A stretch of 64,000 nt of DNA from Maniola hyperantus. Taxonomy: Eukaryota > Arthropoda > Insecta > Lepidoptera > Nymphalidae. Location of the stretch: positions 5,904,249 to 5,968,248 of the forward strand of contig NC_048562.1 in NCBI RefSeq assembly GCF_902806685.2. Reading direction: 5' to 3'. The position numbers were made by a program, and so were the translations under genes. Of the stretch, positions 1-12,400 are shown one piece after another. Within the stretch, counting starts at the first letter, position 1. Each line of letters begins with the position of its first letter. The notes under the pieces are model-generated. The model was not told the origin of the DNA. It saw only the letters and a program-made list of their open reading frames with translations, and ran no database searches.

Positions 1-158
1 AGAGATTTCCAGACGCCATACACTTTCACCAGTTGAGTCCAGCAGCTCCCTGCAACTGGCTTGATGTCTTCCATCCACCTAATCGGGGTCTTCCAGCGCT
101 GCGCGTTCCTGTGCGAGGTCGCCATTCCAGTACCTTGGCACCCCAGCGTCTATCAGTT
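1..158 (-). mobile_element. RTE-type LINE fragment
   Basis: Shares wording with the RTE copy at 45905-46375, such as CGAGGTCGCCATTCCAGTAC and TCCATCCACCTAAT. Broken by stops. It ends about 30 bp before the candidate CUB exon. Confidence 0.6.
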
Positions 159-187
159 ATTACATATTGATGGTTTACTCTTTACAG

Positions 188-279
188 CAAATACCGGGAC
201 GGTATCCTGGATGCCATCACCGCGGCTCTTCCCGCTACGCCATTCACCACCACGGCTGACAGAGATGAATACTTAATAG
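188..279 (+). CDS. CUB gene, candidate upstream exon
   Basis: The acceptor TTTACAG ends at 187 and the donor GTAAGT starts at 280. The open frame between them reads KYRDGILDAITAALPATP then FTTTADRDEYLI. The exon starts with the third base of a codon and ends with the first base of one, which fits the next exon at 2244. Its identity rests on splice sites and phase only, and other exons could lie between. Confidence 0.55.
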
Positions 280-3105
280 GTAAGTCTTTTTAAGACGCAA
301 GAGGTAAGTGTTTTCAAAGGTGTGTGAAGTCTACCAATCCGCAGATGGCCAGCGTGGTCGACTATGGCCAAAACCCTTCTCACTCTGAGAGGAGACCCGT
401 GCTCTTTAGTGAGCCGGCGATGGGTTGATCATGATGATGATGATGAAGTCTTTTTAGGGTTCCGTACCTCAAAAGTAAAAACGCAACCCTTATAGGATCA
501 CTTTGTTGCCTGTCTGTCTGTCTGTCAATAAACCTATAGGATACTTCCCGTTGACCTAGAATCATGAAATTTGGCAGGAAGGTAGGTCTTATAGCAGACA
601 TGAGGGGAAAAATCTGAAAACCGTAAATTTGTGTTTATATCATAAGAAAAAAATTAAAATGTGTTCATTAAAAAATATTGCTATTTTCAACTTTCAAAGT
701 AAGATTACTATACCAAGTGTGGTATCATAATAAAGGGCCTTATTTGTATATTCTAAAACAGATTTTTATTTATTTTAGGCATAATTGCTTTTGATTTACC
801 GTGCAAAATGTCGATAAAATGCGATTGTAATACGGAACCCTCAGTGCGCGAGTCTGACTCGCACTTGGCCGGTTTTTTTAAATAGCGAGCAAACAAGCAG
901 GGTCACCTGATGTTAAATGATTACCGCCGCCCATGAACATATTTTGCAGCACCAGAGGAACCACCAATGCGTTGCCGGACTTCTAGGAATTTGTTGGTCC
1001 GCCCTTTGAACAACCCTTTGTCAATAAACTTTTACTATCCACAGCACCCCCCGGTTGTCTACAATACTACCCCGATCGCTCGGGTTTCTTCGAGTCATTC
1101 AACTACAACCGCGGCTCGGGGCCTTACATTGCCAACTTGCAGTATGCTACCTGCTTCAAAAGGTCATCCGACGTGTGTGGTATCAAGTAAGTTCATCATC
1201 ATCATCAGCCTGTGGACGTCCACTGTTGCCTTCCCTAAAGAGCGCCACCACACTCGGTCCTCAGCCTTCCTCATCCAGCCACTTCCCGCCAGCCTCTTTA
1301 TATCGTCGGTCCATCGTGCTGGTATCAAGTAAGTTATGTCAAGTCTATTATAACTTACTAGCTGATGCCCGCGACTTCGTCCACGTTGAATTAGGTTTTT
1401 AAAATTCCCGTGGGAACTCTTTGATTGTCCGGGATAAAATACTTTTTATCGCGGAAAATCAAAGAGTTCATGAGTGACATATACCCATGCAAAAATTACA
1501 TCAATCCGTTGCACGTGATTGAAGGACAAACCAACAAACAAACACACTTTCGCATTTATAATAAGGGTACTGATAATATGTATAATACACTGTGATTTGG
1601 CAACACGTCCTAACTCCTATCTCAAAAGTTTACCGATTTCACTGCTATTTCGTACTCCGCAGTGTTACAGTTCAAGACAGTTAGATATACAACTTTAGTT
1701 TTGGTATACGCAAACACGTGCCGTCTATTTTTACATAAAGAATAATATAAGGAATAGGATTTCGAACCCTCGTAGCTTTAGTTTTTAGTTTGAAGTCATA
1801 CAAAATTTCAAAAATATTTAATGAAAACCAACGAAGTTATAAGCTTGTTGTGTTTATTCGTTGTCCTCGCAAAACATGGTCACCCCAAGCAAGTGGCTGT
1901 GAGCGAACGGGACGGCTGACGTCGATCGTGCGCGCTCTCGCTCGCGCGGCTCGAATCAGCTGGTGCAACTAGGTGTTCAAACTTTCAGGATTTGAAATTA
2001 TTTTTTGGTCAAAATATAACTCGTAGTAAAAATTATTGCAATCGATTCTGTTACTGATTCTGAACAAACTACTTTCAGGTTTTGCGTATACTAAAACTAA
2101 CATTGTATAGCTCCAAAAATTAGAGGTGCGTGCCCGAGATTGCACCCTCGACCTCCGGACCGAAGTCTTAACTACTAGGCTAACACCGCTTATATACATA
2201 TCTATTGGCTATCATTGTGACTATCATTTCAACAGGCTAACAGCAGCAAGTTTCGACATGGCTTACCACGATGATAGCAACCTATACGTGGACACGGACT
2301 GCAAGGCAAACCCCTTCGTCCAAGGCCAACCTGAGTCTGAGGACTACATATTCATCCCAGAAGCCCAGACTGCTGACGGGCTGAGAGGATCCAAGTTCTG
2401 TGGCAACAGCGCTGCCAACCAGATCATAGCTTGTGAGTATGGCTACTAGATGGTGCTGCATACATTTACATCGCGCTTATGAAGTTTTCTCACATTTTAG
2501 TCTTAGTTGAATGAAGGCTCTCAGTTTAAATCATCTGGTCTTCCAACGTTGTACGGAGCCACTATTTAAAAACTCAGAAAAGTGAGCGTAGGTTCACTTA
2601 ACAACAGTGTCAACCATGAACCAGATCACTGCTTAAAAGTATGGCTACTAGATGACGCTGCATACATTTACATCACACTGATGAAGTATTTTTGTATTTG
2701 AACGTTCTACTTTAGCTTCTTCAAGCCCTAGGTTATCAGAAAGTCAATACTGTGTAGTCATCATGATCTAAAAAATACAGCAAAATTGCTGATTGCTGCA
2801 ATTGAGCGAGATTGATTGATTTGTGACAGATGTCACAAAAGTTATAAGGCACATCCCCTTAGATTTGCGCCCTAGAAAGATCGCTGTCAAGTCAATTGAT
2901 TTTACCAAAGGACCACTAAAGTTACCGACTGTCACCGACTTGAGTCAATATTGTTTAATCAACTCAATCAATTTTTTCCTCCGCAGCTACGCCCCCAGGA
3001 CCTCTGTACGTGTTTTTCCACAGTGACAACTTAGTTACAAAGGACGTGCCAGAAGCAGGTTACCGCTTCACGTACAACGTGCTGAATAACTGCTACCTTA
3101 AGTAA
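188..3105 (+). CDS. CUB-domain protein, C-terminal exons (partial gene)
   Basis: Three + strand exons (188-279, 2244-2432, 2987-3105) join with consistent phase-1 introns and end at TAA 3103-3105; upstream exons lie outside the window. The last two exons carry CUB-like sequence: DTDCKANPF, SEDYIFIPEA, GSKFCGNSAANQII, then PGPLYVFFHSDNL and GYRFTYNVLNNC. CUB domains are extracellular beta-sandwiches held by disulphides and mediate protein or glycan binding in secreted proteins. Three cysteines are visible here, and the protein ends seven residues after the GYRFTY strand, so the CUB is C-terminal. I do not recognise a named orthologue. The first listed exon is less certain than the other two because it is short and sits 30 bp after an RTE fragment. 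Confidence 0.75.
300..447 (+). mobile_element. SINE-like 3' fragment with (GAT)n tail
   Basis: Same sequence as 8500-8708 (AAGGTGTGTGAAGTCTACCA ... GAGCCGG.GATGG.TTGATC) and ends in ATGATGATGATGATG. Confidence 0.6.
451..878 (-). mobile_element. Family A element, near full length
   Basis: Reads from TTTTTAGGGTTCCGTACCTC to CACTTGGCCGGTTTTTTT. Contains (CTGT)n and CGTGCAAAATGTCG like the other copies. Confidence 0.75.
880..1330 (-). mobile_element. LINE-tail and RTE debris
   Basis: 880-1020 has the widespread 3' tail GGTCACCTGATGTTAA...GATTACCGCC. 1192-1330 (CATCATCATC, GACGTCCACTG) matches the RTE 3' end at 48158-48570. Stops in all frames. Confidence 0.55.
1357..1575 (-). mobile_element. 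Family B element
   Basis: Starts ACTAGCTGATGCCCGCGACT and ends in GCATTTATAATAAGGGTAC; the middle has CCGGGATAAAAT and CAAAGAGTTC. Confidence 0.7.
2244..2432 (+). CDS. CUB gene, penultimate exon
   Basis: This exon encodes ASFDMAYHDDSNLYVDTDCK through GSKFCGNSAANQIIA and has a strong donor (GTGAGT at 2433). The acceptor is ambiguous: AG at 2234-2235, 2242-2243 and 2245-2246. Only 2244 or 2247 keep the phase set by the upstream exon, and they differ by one residue (a NAGNAG site). Confidence 0.8.
2987..3105 (+). CDS. CUB gene, terminal exon
   Basis: The acceptor is TTTTTTCCTCCGCAG (ends 2986). The frame reads TPPGPLYVFFHSDNL, then EAGYRFTYNVLNNCYLK and a stop. PGPLYVFFHSD followed by GYRFTY is the classic end of a CUB domain. 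The preceding intron (2433-2986) holds nothing recognisable. Confidence 0.88.
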
Positions 3106-3690
3106 AATGCCATAAAACGTTAAAAACTGATAATTTTACTCTAATTTATTGATGAATCAACTTAATGAAACTTTTGATTTATACTATTTTGAAATTTTTG
3201 TTTTGTTATGATTCAAAAGACAGTTTTTTTAACTCGGTAAGTATGATTCATCGATCATAAGTAATTCTTTACTTTGATTCATAATAAGTATTTTATAGTA
3301 TTTTTTCATTATGATTCATAGTTTTAATTTGATTTATTTCATCGTGAATCGTAGTAGGTACTTTTGAAACAATAAACAGCAAAATCAAAAAACATGAAAT
3401 TACTTAATTGAAAAAAAAATATCGGAATATTATTATACTTAATACTTAGAAGTTTATTTCAAGCAAAAAATACGTACTTTTTTATATTAGTAAAATAAAA
3501 ACAGCCAAACTTTTGTAAAGTTATTGGCTGAATTTACTATTTCTTAATTCTCGATGGTGTCTACCGACTGAATACATAGATTTAAGTATAAATAGGATTT
3601 ATATATAAGAGTTTGAAACGTAAGAAATGCATTTATAATTTATTATTGAATTTAAATTATGACCAATAAATATTTGAAGTTATATTTGGT
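3106..3690 (+). other. CUB gene 3' UTR
   Basis: AT-rich sequence follows the stop, with an early AATAAA-like site near 3370 and a canonical AATAAA at 3665-3670. The transcript probably ends near 3690. Confidence 0.5.
3665..3670 (+). terminator. Poly(A) signal AATAAA of the CUB gene
   Basis: Canonical hexamer in the AT-rich 3' UTR, about 560 bp after the stop. Confidence 0.5.
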
Positions 3691-4200
3691 GTTTTAATTT
3701 ATGTGTGTACTGTGTCGTCTGGCTCTAGCCAGAGGCGGTTCTCAGTGACACGGGGTGTCACACTGTAGATTTTAGAAATTGTTGTTGTAACATAATGTAG
3801 TTTCAGTTGCTTGAGGTTATACTACTAGGTTGTGTTGTACTAGGTTAGCTGGTTGGTCTGGGACCGGTATGGGGATGGAAGAGCCGGTGTAGGTAGGGAC
3901 CTAGTTAGGGTTGTCTAGTCAAAGGAGACGTTGTTGTCATGACTCATAAATGAAGGTTGCTAGAGTTATTATTGAGGGTAGTTTGTGTTGTTTCTCGTAG
4001 TGCGAGAATATTGTTAGTGCGCCCACGAAGGCTCGATTAATCTAGGTAATAATCCTAAGTACCTAGCTTGATAGTTAAAAGTAGTCATAGACGTAGCATA
4101 GCACTAGCAGTCCTACATGAAATAAACAAAATCTGATTTTGATTGAATTTTTAAGGCTTAAGTTCTAATGATATAAAAAGATATGAAGTAAAAAACAGGC
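3691..4200. other. Intergenic stretch between two convergent genes
   Basis: There is no ORF. Sequence ending in AATAAACAAAATCTGATTTT (about 4121-4140) looks like an old retroelement tail. This is the only space between the convergent 3' ends of the CUB gene and the SEA/EGF gene. Confidence 0.4.
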
Positions 4201-4204
4201 ACCC

Positions 4205-6322
4205 AGTTTATACAATAATTTTATTGTGATATTCAATTCAAATAAATATTCTACATTTCTTCCTAATAATACAATACTCAACATTATATAAAAAACAGTA
4301 TAAATGCAATATAAATTAATACAATATTTCGATATAAACTACTTACAAAAATATACTTAAAAAATATAAACTTCAAACATATTTACATTGTTTTCTTATT
4401 TTATGGTTAATATATAAAATGCAATTTTGACAAATCCTTGTTTTTGTAAACATCACTTAATAATAGTCCATACAAAATGACTTCTCACGGGCCATTTTAA
4501 CTCTATGGGTCAAGTGTCATGTCAAAAGAAAAAAATTGACACAAAAAGTTAAAATGGCGCGTGGGATGTCATTTTTTACGCGTTATACATGATTTTTCAT
4601 TAATTCATACATTTTAAATTTAACGATTCATTCATAATTTATACCTACATGGTAAAATTTTAGTGTTTTTAGAACTGTGGCTAAATCAATCGCCTTGAGC
4701 ACTACTATCCATTTCAACCATTGACCCTAGTCTTAAAATAAAAAAAATTAATCGAGAAAAATTCGATTTTGGAAAAATTCGCGAACCAGTAGTAGTATCT
4801 CGCTGCGACTATGACACGGTTGTCACGTGACGCTCAGCCACTACCAATGTTTCTCACTGATTCGAGTTCGTGACAAAATATTTTTTATCCAAAAAAAGTG
4901 ACTAGTTTTTAAAAACACATGAGTGTAGTAGACAGTAAGGCGATTTATTTAACCACGGCTCTAAAAGTACTCAAATTTCAGCGTGTAGGTACGTTATATT
5001 ATGTATTTTTATACATAATCTATACAAATAATAAAGCTAGACGAATAGGGTACATGGCTACAGCATAAATTGTGATTTTTTGTAATTTAAAGTATAAATG
5101 AAAATATTACGACAAAATTAAAATATCCTAAAGCACAGCATTTGAAATAATGAGATACAATGTTAAGAATAAAGGAAAGGTTCTAAAGAATTTCAATTTT
5201 TTTAGAAACTGTTTTAATATTAAAATTCCTTTAAAATAGATTACAATAGATTTTATTTAACAACCCTGAATTCGCTTTAAATATTTACACAAAATATTAA
5301 CTTAGTTATGAAGTACCTACCTACTTAACACATTTTGAAATATTCCGTTCATTATATTATTAACTCCCTAAAAAAGAGGGTAAATTTTACATAGGTACTT
5401 TTATAAATTCGTGGAAAAATGCGGACGGATCAATATTTTTAAAGAAAAAGTTATTTAACTAAAAACTTTTTCTTCAAAACTATTATAAGTCAGATCTTTT
5501 TCGGACGGAAGACGGAAGTTTGCGTACTTCTTAATATGACTCATTATAAAACTACTAATCTAACATGAACTTATGTTTTTTTAAAGAAGTTATATGTTAA
5601 AATTGTATGAATTTTTTAAAATTACTAATCGATAGTAAAAAATTACATTCACTGGTTTACTTTTGCGATATTTCACTTTAATAATAATAATATATTCTGC
5701 TTTATTTCTGTCTGTCTGATTTTCTAATTGCCAAATAAACTTTAACTGACGAAAAAAGATATTTGACAAAAAAAAAAAAAAAAAACAAAATTAGGTACTC
5801 TGTTAACTCTAAACTTCATTCAGTTACTGAATATCAGCTCAAAATACCCGCATTGTAATTAGAACGCTGTCAAAAACGAGACAGGTGATAGTACTGATGA
5901 TGATTGATATGATTGATACCACAAAAAACGCGAGAAAAATCCTATATTCCTATATATCGTCACTTACCATCAGGTGAGATTGCAGTCAAGGGCTAACTTG
6001 TATCTGAATAAAAAAAATAATATATATTTTGTAAAAGTTCACGATATATTGCAAATAAAACATCTGACTGACGCTAGAGGTCAACGAACGTTGGCAAAGT
6101 AGGTCACTCGGAGTCAATGCCGCGTTGTACGCGGGGCATTAACCCGAGTTTTGCACACTATACAGTGCGAGTTTGAAAATTCTAAATCATTAAAAGTACA
6201 AAACGAGGCAAATGGTTATTGGTATTGGATTGTGTTTAGGTAGTATAACAATAACGCTAAGTTTTGATAGCGTCCTGGTTACACCTTGTATATATTGTAT
6301 TGTATGTTGTCCTTAAAAATGT
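4205..6322 (-). other. Probable 3' UTR of the SEA/EGF gene
   Basis: About 2.1 kb of AT-rich sequence without ORFs follows the stop on - . It contains a family E MITE (5862-6300), and an AATAAA lies on - at 4225-4220. The true end is not proven. Confidence 0.4.
5862..6300 (+). mobile_element. Family E MITE
   Basis: Shares ATATTGCAAATAAAACATCTG, ACGCTAGAGGTCAACGAACG and GGCGGGGCATT-like sequence with copies at 8226, 25587 and 28913; ends GGTTACACC. Lies in the SEA/EGF 3' UTR. Confidence 0.6.
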
Positions 6323-6445
6323 TTATTGTCTATAAAAAGGCGGTCCTCTACTAATGGTGTAGGTTGATAATGGTATTCCTTTACTGCCATATATCGGTTC
6401 GGGAGCGTTCTCATAGTCCACATCATAGTATATGTTGTTTTGATT
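6323..6445 (-). CDS. SEA/EGF gene exon 19: C-terminus and stop
   Basis: Encodes NQNNIYYDVDYENAPEPIYG, then SKGIPLSTYTISRGPPFYRQ and TAA. Tyr-rich motifs (IYYDVDYENAP, EPIYGS) could be phosphotyrosine or adaptor-binding sites (inference). Acceptor CATATTTCAG. Confidence 0.85.
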   Translation of the reverse strand, partial: NQNNIYYDVDYENAPEPIYGSKGIPLSTYTISRGPPFYRQ

Positions 6446-9400
6446 CTGAAATATGATAAAACATACATTAATTTTTTTTTTTTTTTTTTTAATTCATTTC
6501 AGACACGGGTATGGCAGTTTTTAATAAGCCCATGCCCCTTTGGTTTCTACACGGCATCGTACCGGAACGCTAAATCGCTTGGCGGTACGGCTTTGTCGGT
6601 TGGGTGGTAACCAGCCACGGCCGAAGCCTCCCACCAGACCAGACCAGAAATTTAGAAATTATAAAATTCCAAATCCCTGCCAGGAATCGAACCCGGGACC
6701 TCCCACTAATAAGACCACAGCGCTTACCACTGCGCCAGGGAGGCGCAATTAATTTTTAGTATCTTCGGAACCTTGCCTAAAGGGACTCCTTTTAATAATA
6801 TATTTTAGTTATAATATTATATTTTTTAAGGTTTTAGTTTTAGTTTAAATTATTAATTAATTAACTTTTAATTTGAATATAAAATTGAATAAATTAAAAA
6901 AAAATATTTACAAGGTTTCAACTATATCTTCAAAAAAATATTCGCTACTATGCCCAATCCACGGAGAGAAGTTAGTATATAATAGTATATATAATAATCT
7001 CTCTGTTACTATGTTACTATATTATATTAACAGAGTAACACAGAGACTATGTTACTATCAGTACCCCTATTATAAATGCGAAAGTGTGCTTGTTTGTTGG
7101 TTTGTCCTTCAATCACGTCGCAACGGAGCAACCGATTGACGTGATTTCTTGCATGGGTATAGTCAAAGACCTGGAGAGTGACATAGGCTACTTTTGATCC
7201 CGGAAAATCAAAGAGTTCCCGCGGGACATTTTAAAAACCTAAATCCACGCGGACGAAGTCGCGGGCATCAGCTAGTGTTACTATATATTAACATAGTAAC
7301 AGAGAGACTATGTTACTATCTCTATATATAAAAATAAATTGCTAAATGTGTTGCTAATCGCAAATCTGAACAGCTGAACCGATTTCACTAATTCTTTTTT
7401 TATAATATTCCTTGAAGTACGAGGAAGGTTCTTACGGAGAGAAAAATTTAAAAAATTTGAATCGACTGTTAGGCGGAACGAAGTTCGCCAGGGCAGCTAG
7501 TATAAAAGGAAAAGGGGACTGACTGACTGACTGACTGACTGATCTATCAACGCACAGCTCAAACTACTGGACGGATCGGGCTGAAATTAGGCATGCAGAT
7601 AGCTATTATGACGTAGGCATCCGCTAAGAAAGGATTTTTGAAATTTCAACCCCTAAGGGGGTGAAGTAGGGGTTTGAAATTTGTGTAGTCCACGCGAACG
7701 AAATCGCGAGCATAAGCTAGTAATATATATTACTATACTCTGTTGCTATACTCACATGCATACTGCGAGCGCGCGACTTTGGTCGTGGTACCAAAAGATC
7801 AGCTCGCTCCTGCACGTGACTTGACGCTTCAGAGCTTGTTGACTCTGACGCCATGTGGTTTGTGTAACCTAAATTAAAAAATATATATATAAAATAAATA
7901 CATATATATATATATGTCGGAGATACTCGGCAGTAATCGGGACGCAAACGTTGTCTAGTGGCGTTGATCGAGTCTACGCATTATGACACAATCTGGGTTA
8001 CCATGGACACGTAAGAAAATGGTTTGAAGATGGTAAGAGAAACGACTTGTGTACTTGTGTAGAATCGTATCCCGCGTTCCTATTAAGCCAACATAATAAC
8101 CTTGTAGATAAACGCCCAATAGAAGGAAATACGACGATCCTAGAGCTCTCTGCCGACATATATATATATAAATTTTATATATATTTTTATATAATATATA
8201 TAAAATTATATTTGGTTACACCCTTGTGTAACCAAAACGCTAGCAAAACATAGGCATGTGATACTATACTACTGATGATTACTGACATGATAACATCAAA
8301 AAAAAAACCGCGAAAAATTCTATATTTTGTAAAAAATCACGATATATTGCAAATAAAACATCTGACTGACGCTAGCGGTCAACGAACGTTCCGGAAGTAG
8401 GCCACTCGGAGTCAATACCGCGTCGTGGGCGGGGCATTGATCCGAGTTTTGCACGCTATACATTGCGGGTTTGAAAGATACTAAATCACTTATGCTTTGA
8501 CTATAAAGGAACACATTGTGAGGAAACCTGCATACCTGAGAGTTCTCCATAATGTTCTCAAAGGTGTGTGAAGTCTACCAATCAGCACTTGGCCAAGACC
8601 CTTCTCACTCTGAGAAGGGTCTTGGGTCTTGGCGCTTGGCCCGGCCCACTAGAGAGTCGTGCTCTGTAGTGAGCCGGTGATGGCTTGATCATGATGATGA
8701 TGATGATTACCGTATAGGTTGTGGTGTGAGGCGGCGGTGTTGGCTCGAGACGTGTTCATGGTGCCCGTGTGGTGGCCGCCATGGATGCCCATCCTAGAAA
8801 CATAATCAAATCAAACCCTTTCACTGCAAAGATTGCAGGTACAGTAGAAACTCTATTATCCGGCCCCCGGTTATACGGATTCGCGATTATCCGGACTACC
8901 AACAGAAAATTGTTCGGCCAAGTGCGAGTCAGACTCGCGCACCGAGGGTTCCATAATCGGGTATTTTTTCCGCCATTTTGTACGAAAAATCAAAAACTAT
9001 TATGCATAAAAATAAATAAAAATCTGTTTTAGAATGTACAGGCAAAGCCCTTTCATATGATACCCCACTTGATATAGTTATCGTACTCTGAAAGTTGAAA
9101 ATACTAATTATATTTGTTTATAAACACACTAGCTTATGCTCGCGACTTCGCACGCGTGGACTACAAAATTTCAAAACCATATTTCACCCCCTTAGGAGTT
9201 GAATTTTCAAAAATCCTTTCTTAGCGGATGTCTACGTCATAATAGCTATCTGCATGCCAAATTTCAGCCCGATCCGTCCAGTAGTTTGAGCTGTGCGTTG
9301 ATAGATCAGTCAGTCAGTCAGTCACCTTTTCCTTTTACATATATAGATTTAATTTTTTTTGTGATGTAACCACAAATCCACGATTTTCAGATTTTATTCC

Positions 9401-12400
9401 TTTACTTGTGCTATAAGACCTATCTACCTGCCAAATATCATGATTCTAGGACAACGGGATGTACCCTATAGGTTTTCTTGACTAACGGATAAACAAAGAG
9501 ACAGACAGACAACAAAGTGATCCTATACGGGTTACTTTTTCCTTTTGAGGTACGGAACCCTAAAAATTGACAGTTTACTTTGTAACGACCTCCCTGGCGC
9601 AGTGGTCTTAGAAACGGGGGGTCCCGGGTTCGATTCCCGGCAGGGGCGGTTTGGGGATGTCTAATTTCTAAACATCCCTACAGTGCGACAAGGCTATCGT
9701 GGCGCGTGGCGAAAATCGGTACTAACGTTACCGTCAAGTGTCCCCTTTGTTCTTGTTTGAATATTCTAAGCTTTTGTTCTCCAACAGCGCCCCCCTGTCA
9801 ATGTCATGCAAGTGCCAAGATATGTTTGTCGTCGTACCTCGAAAAATCAAGATTTTTTTTTTTAATAGAGAACGAGCAAACGAGCAGGCGGGTCACCTGA
9901 TGTTTTTTTTTTTTTTTTTTTTCTTTAATTATTAAACAAAGTTATTTTTAATTAACAATGATTTCTTCTTTGCTCAATTTTAGGTTAGGATTCTATTTAG
10001 GCGGCTTCTACCTCTGACATAATGTCGGAGACTTTTTTTAGTATTTTTATAAAATTTTGCGAAATTCGCGACTGTTTGTGAGGAACTGAACAGTTTAATT
10101 TGGACCCATGTTAATCGTGGTATTCAATAATACTGGACAACATTGTGTGTGCTTACGAATAGTCGGATACATCTGGTTAGTGGTTGCCACTGTTAAGTGA
10201 TTACCGCCGCCCATGAACATTTGCAGCACCAGAGGAACCGAGGATTGAAAGATCGCTGTGAAAGATCAATAGAAAGGTGAAAGTTTTTCCCAGCAGTGGG
10301 ATATAGATTGGTTTTTACCTGGGTAAAGGTACAGGTGGCAGTGTGGGGTAGCCTCCAAACATGGCCGAAGATGGTCGAGTCGCCATCGTTGCTGTGTGGT
10401 CCGCCTGCTGTCACATAAAATATACCATCCATTTTTTTTTTTTTTTTTTATAATAAATAAATAAATAAATAAATAAATAAACGTTTATTCGCTGGAATGT
10501 GGGTACATGTAGGTGTTACATCAGTTGAGTTGCCTGACACATTCTACCAGATCCTGGTGTGCAAATGGTTAAAGAATATTACAATTACATCAATTTTTTT
10601 CTAGTTCATTACATTTACGAAATCATAAATTTAAACATTACTCAATCAGATAAAATAAAATAAGGATTTCCATGTCGCAGTTAAAAACAAAATAAAATAT
10701 ACAGTGATTACAGAATATAAACCAGTCATTTAAAAGAAGCAGGACAAAAGCATAGTTTGTCAGCGCATATAAAAGTCCAAATTCATCAATTATATTATAA
10801 ATTTTTATCCATGAAATAGTCATTAATTTTGTAATACATTTTGTTTAAAAGAAGATCGTGTAGTTTCCGCTTGAAATGTAGTATACTAGGCGTGTTTTTT
10901 ATCACTTCGGGTAGCTTGTCAAACAAACAAACCATCAGATGATTTTATTTGCTGATGACAGCACAGTGATATTTATAGGTGACAATTTAAATACTTTTGA
11001 AGATGATATTAATAATACAATAGAAAATATTATAAACTGGCTAACATGTAACAATTTAATCATAAATCTGGACAAAACGAAAATAATGACTTTTGTAAAT
11101 AGACGTAATAAAATATCATTGGACATCAATTATTTAGGTAAAAAAATATCAGAAATAACACACACAAAATTTTTAGGGTTACATATCGACGACGGTTTAA
11201 ATTGGAAAATCCATATTGATAATTTGTGTATGAAGTTAAATAGGTTTTCTTTTGCACTACACATGCTCTCTAAAGTTGTAAACCAGACAGCAGTGTTAAT
11301 AGCTTTCAATGCATACGTAACAGCAAATATTCGATACGGTATCATATTTTGGGGAAACTCGACTGACAAAGATAGGGTTTTTAAAAGTCAAAAGAAGTGT
11401 ATAAGAGCCATATGTCATTTGAGCTCCACAGATTCGTGTAAACCATATTTTGATAAATTTAAGTTACTTACATGTCCAAGTTTATACATTTATGAAGTAC
11501 TTGTATTCATTAAAACAAATGTTAAATTGTTTAAATATTCTGAGAATGAGCGTAGACAGAATAAACTGTGTCCTATGCAACATACAACCGCACTTTTTAA
11601 CCGACTTCAAAAAAAGGAGGAGGTTCTCAATTCGTCGGAATCTTTTTTTTTATTTTTTTTTTTTATTTTTTTTTTTTATGTATGTTTCCCGATTACTCGA
11701 AAACGCCTGGACCGATTTTGAAAATTATTTTTTTGTTTGAAAGGGTATACTTCAAAGTTGGTCCCATTTCAATTTGGTGAAGATCTGATGAACATCTTCG
11801 AAGATAGATACTGGAACTCCTGAACGGATAAGAGTAAATTGCTCGCGATCAGTGTAATAGCTTAGTAAACAGTAGATTTTTAACCAGTCATAGCATAATT
11901 CCATGGGGCCACTAAAAATTGTGAAATAAAAATTTTTACAAAAAAAAATAAAAACCGACTTCGTTACACAAACACTAAAAATTGAAAAATAATTTAATTT
12001 ATTACCGAATATATTATGTATACAAGAGTTAATATAGTTCCATAATAATATTTTTTGGGGTCGGTGCCAATGAGGTGCCATTGTGGAGTCCCATAAAAAT
12101 ATGAAGTCTAGACGATTCGCGCAGCTAAAGCTAATTGGCACCGGCACCAAAAAATATTATTATGGAACTATATTAACTCTTGTATACATAATATATTCGG
12201 TAATAAATTAAATTATTTTTCAATTTTTAGTGTTTGTGTAACGAAGTCGGTTTTTATTTTTTTTGTAATTGGTAATAGTATCTTTAATATGGCACCTCAG
12301 TTGTACAATAAACTACCAGCATCATTGGCTGACCGAAAGCTAAACATTAAAACTTTTAAATATAAAATTAAAGAATTTTTACTACATAAAAGATACTATT

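Noticed and set aside
8047..8253. Short ORF with TLVDKRPIEGNTT-like sequence as a transposase remnant
   Set aside because: Too short and frame-broken inside the AT-rich MITE-like element; no motif recognised.
11752..12150. 132-codon - strand ORF, with a near copy on + at 14959-15288
   Set aside because: Both are readings through the L element palindrome and flank; the apparent conservation comes from the repeat.
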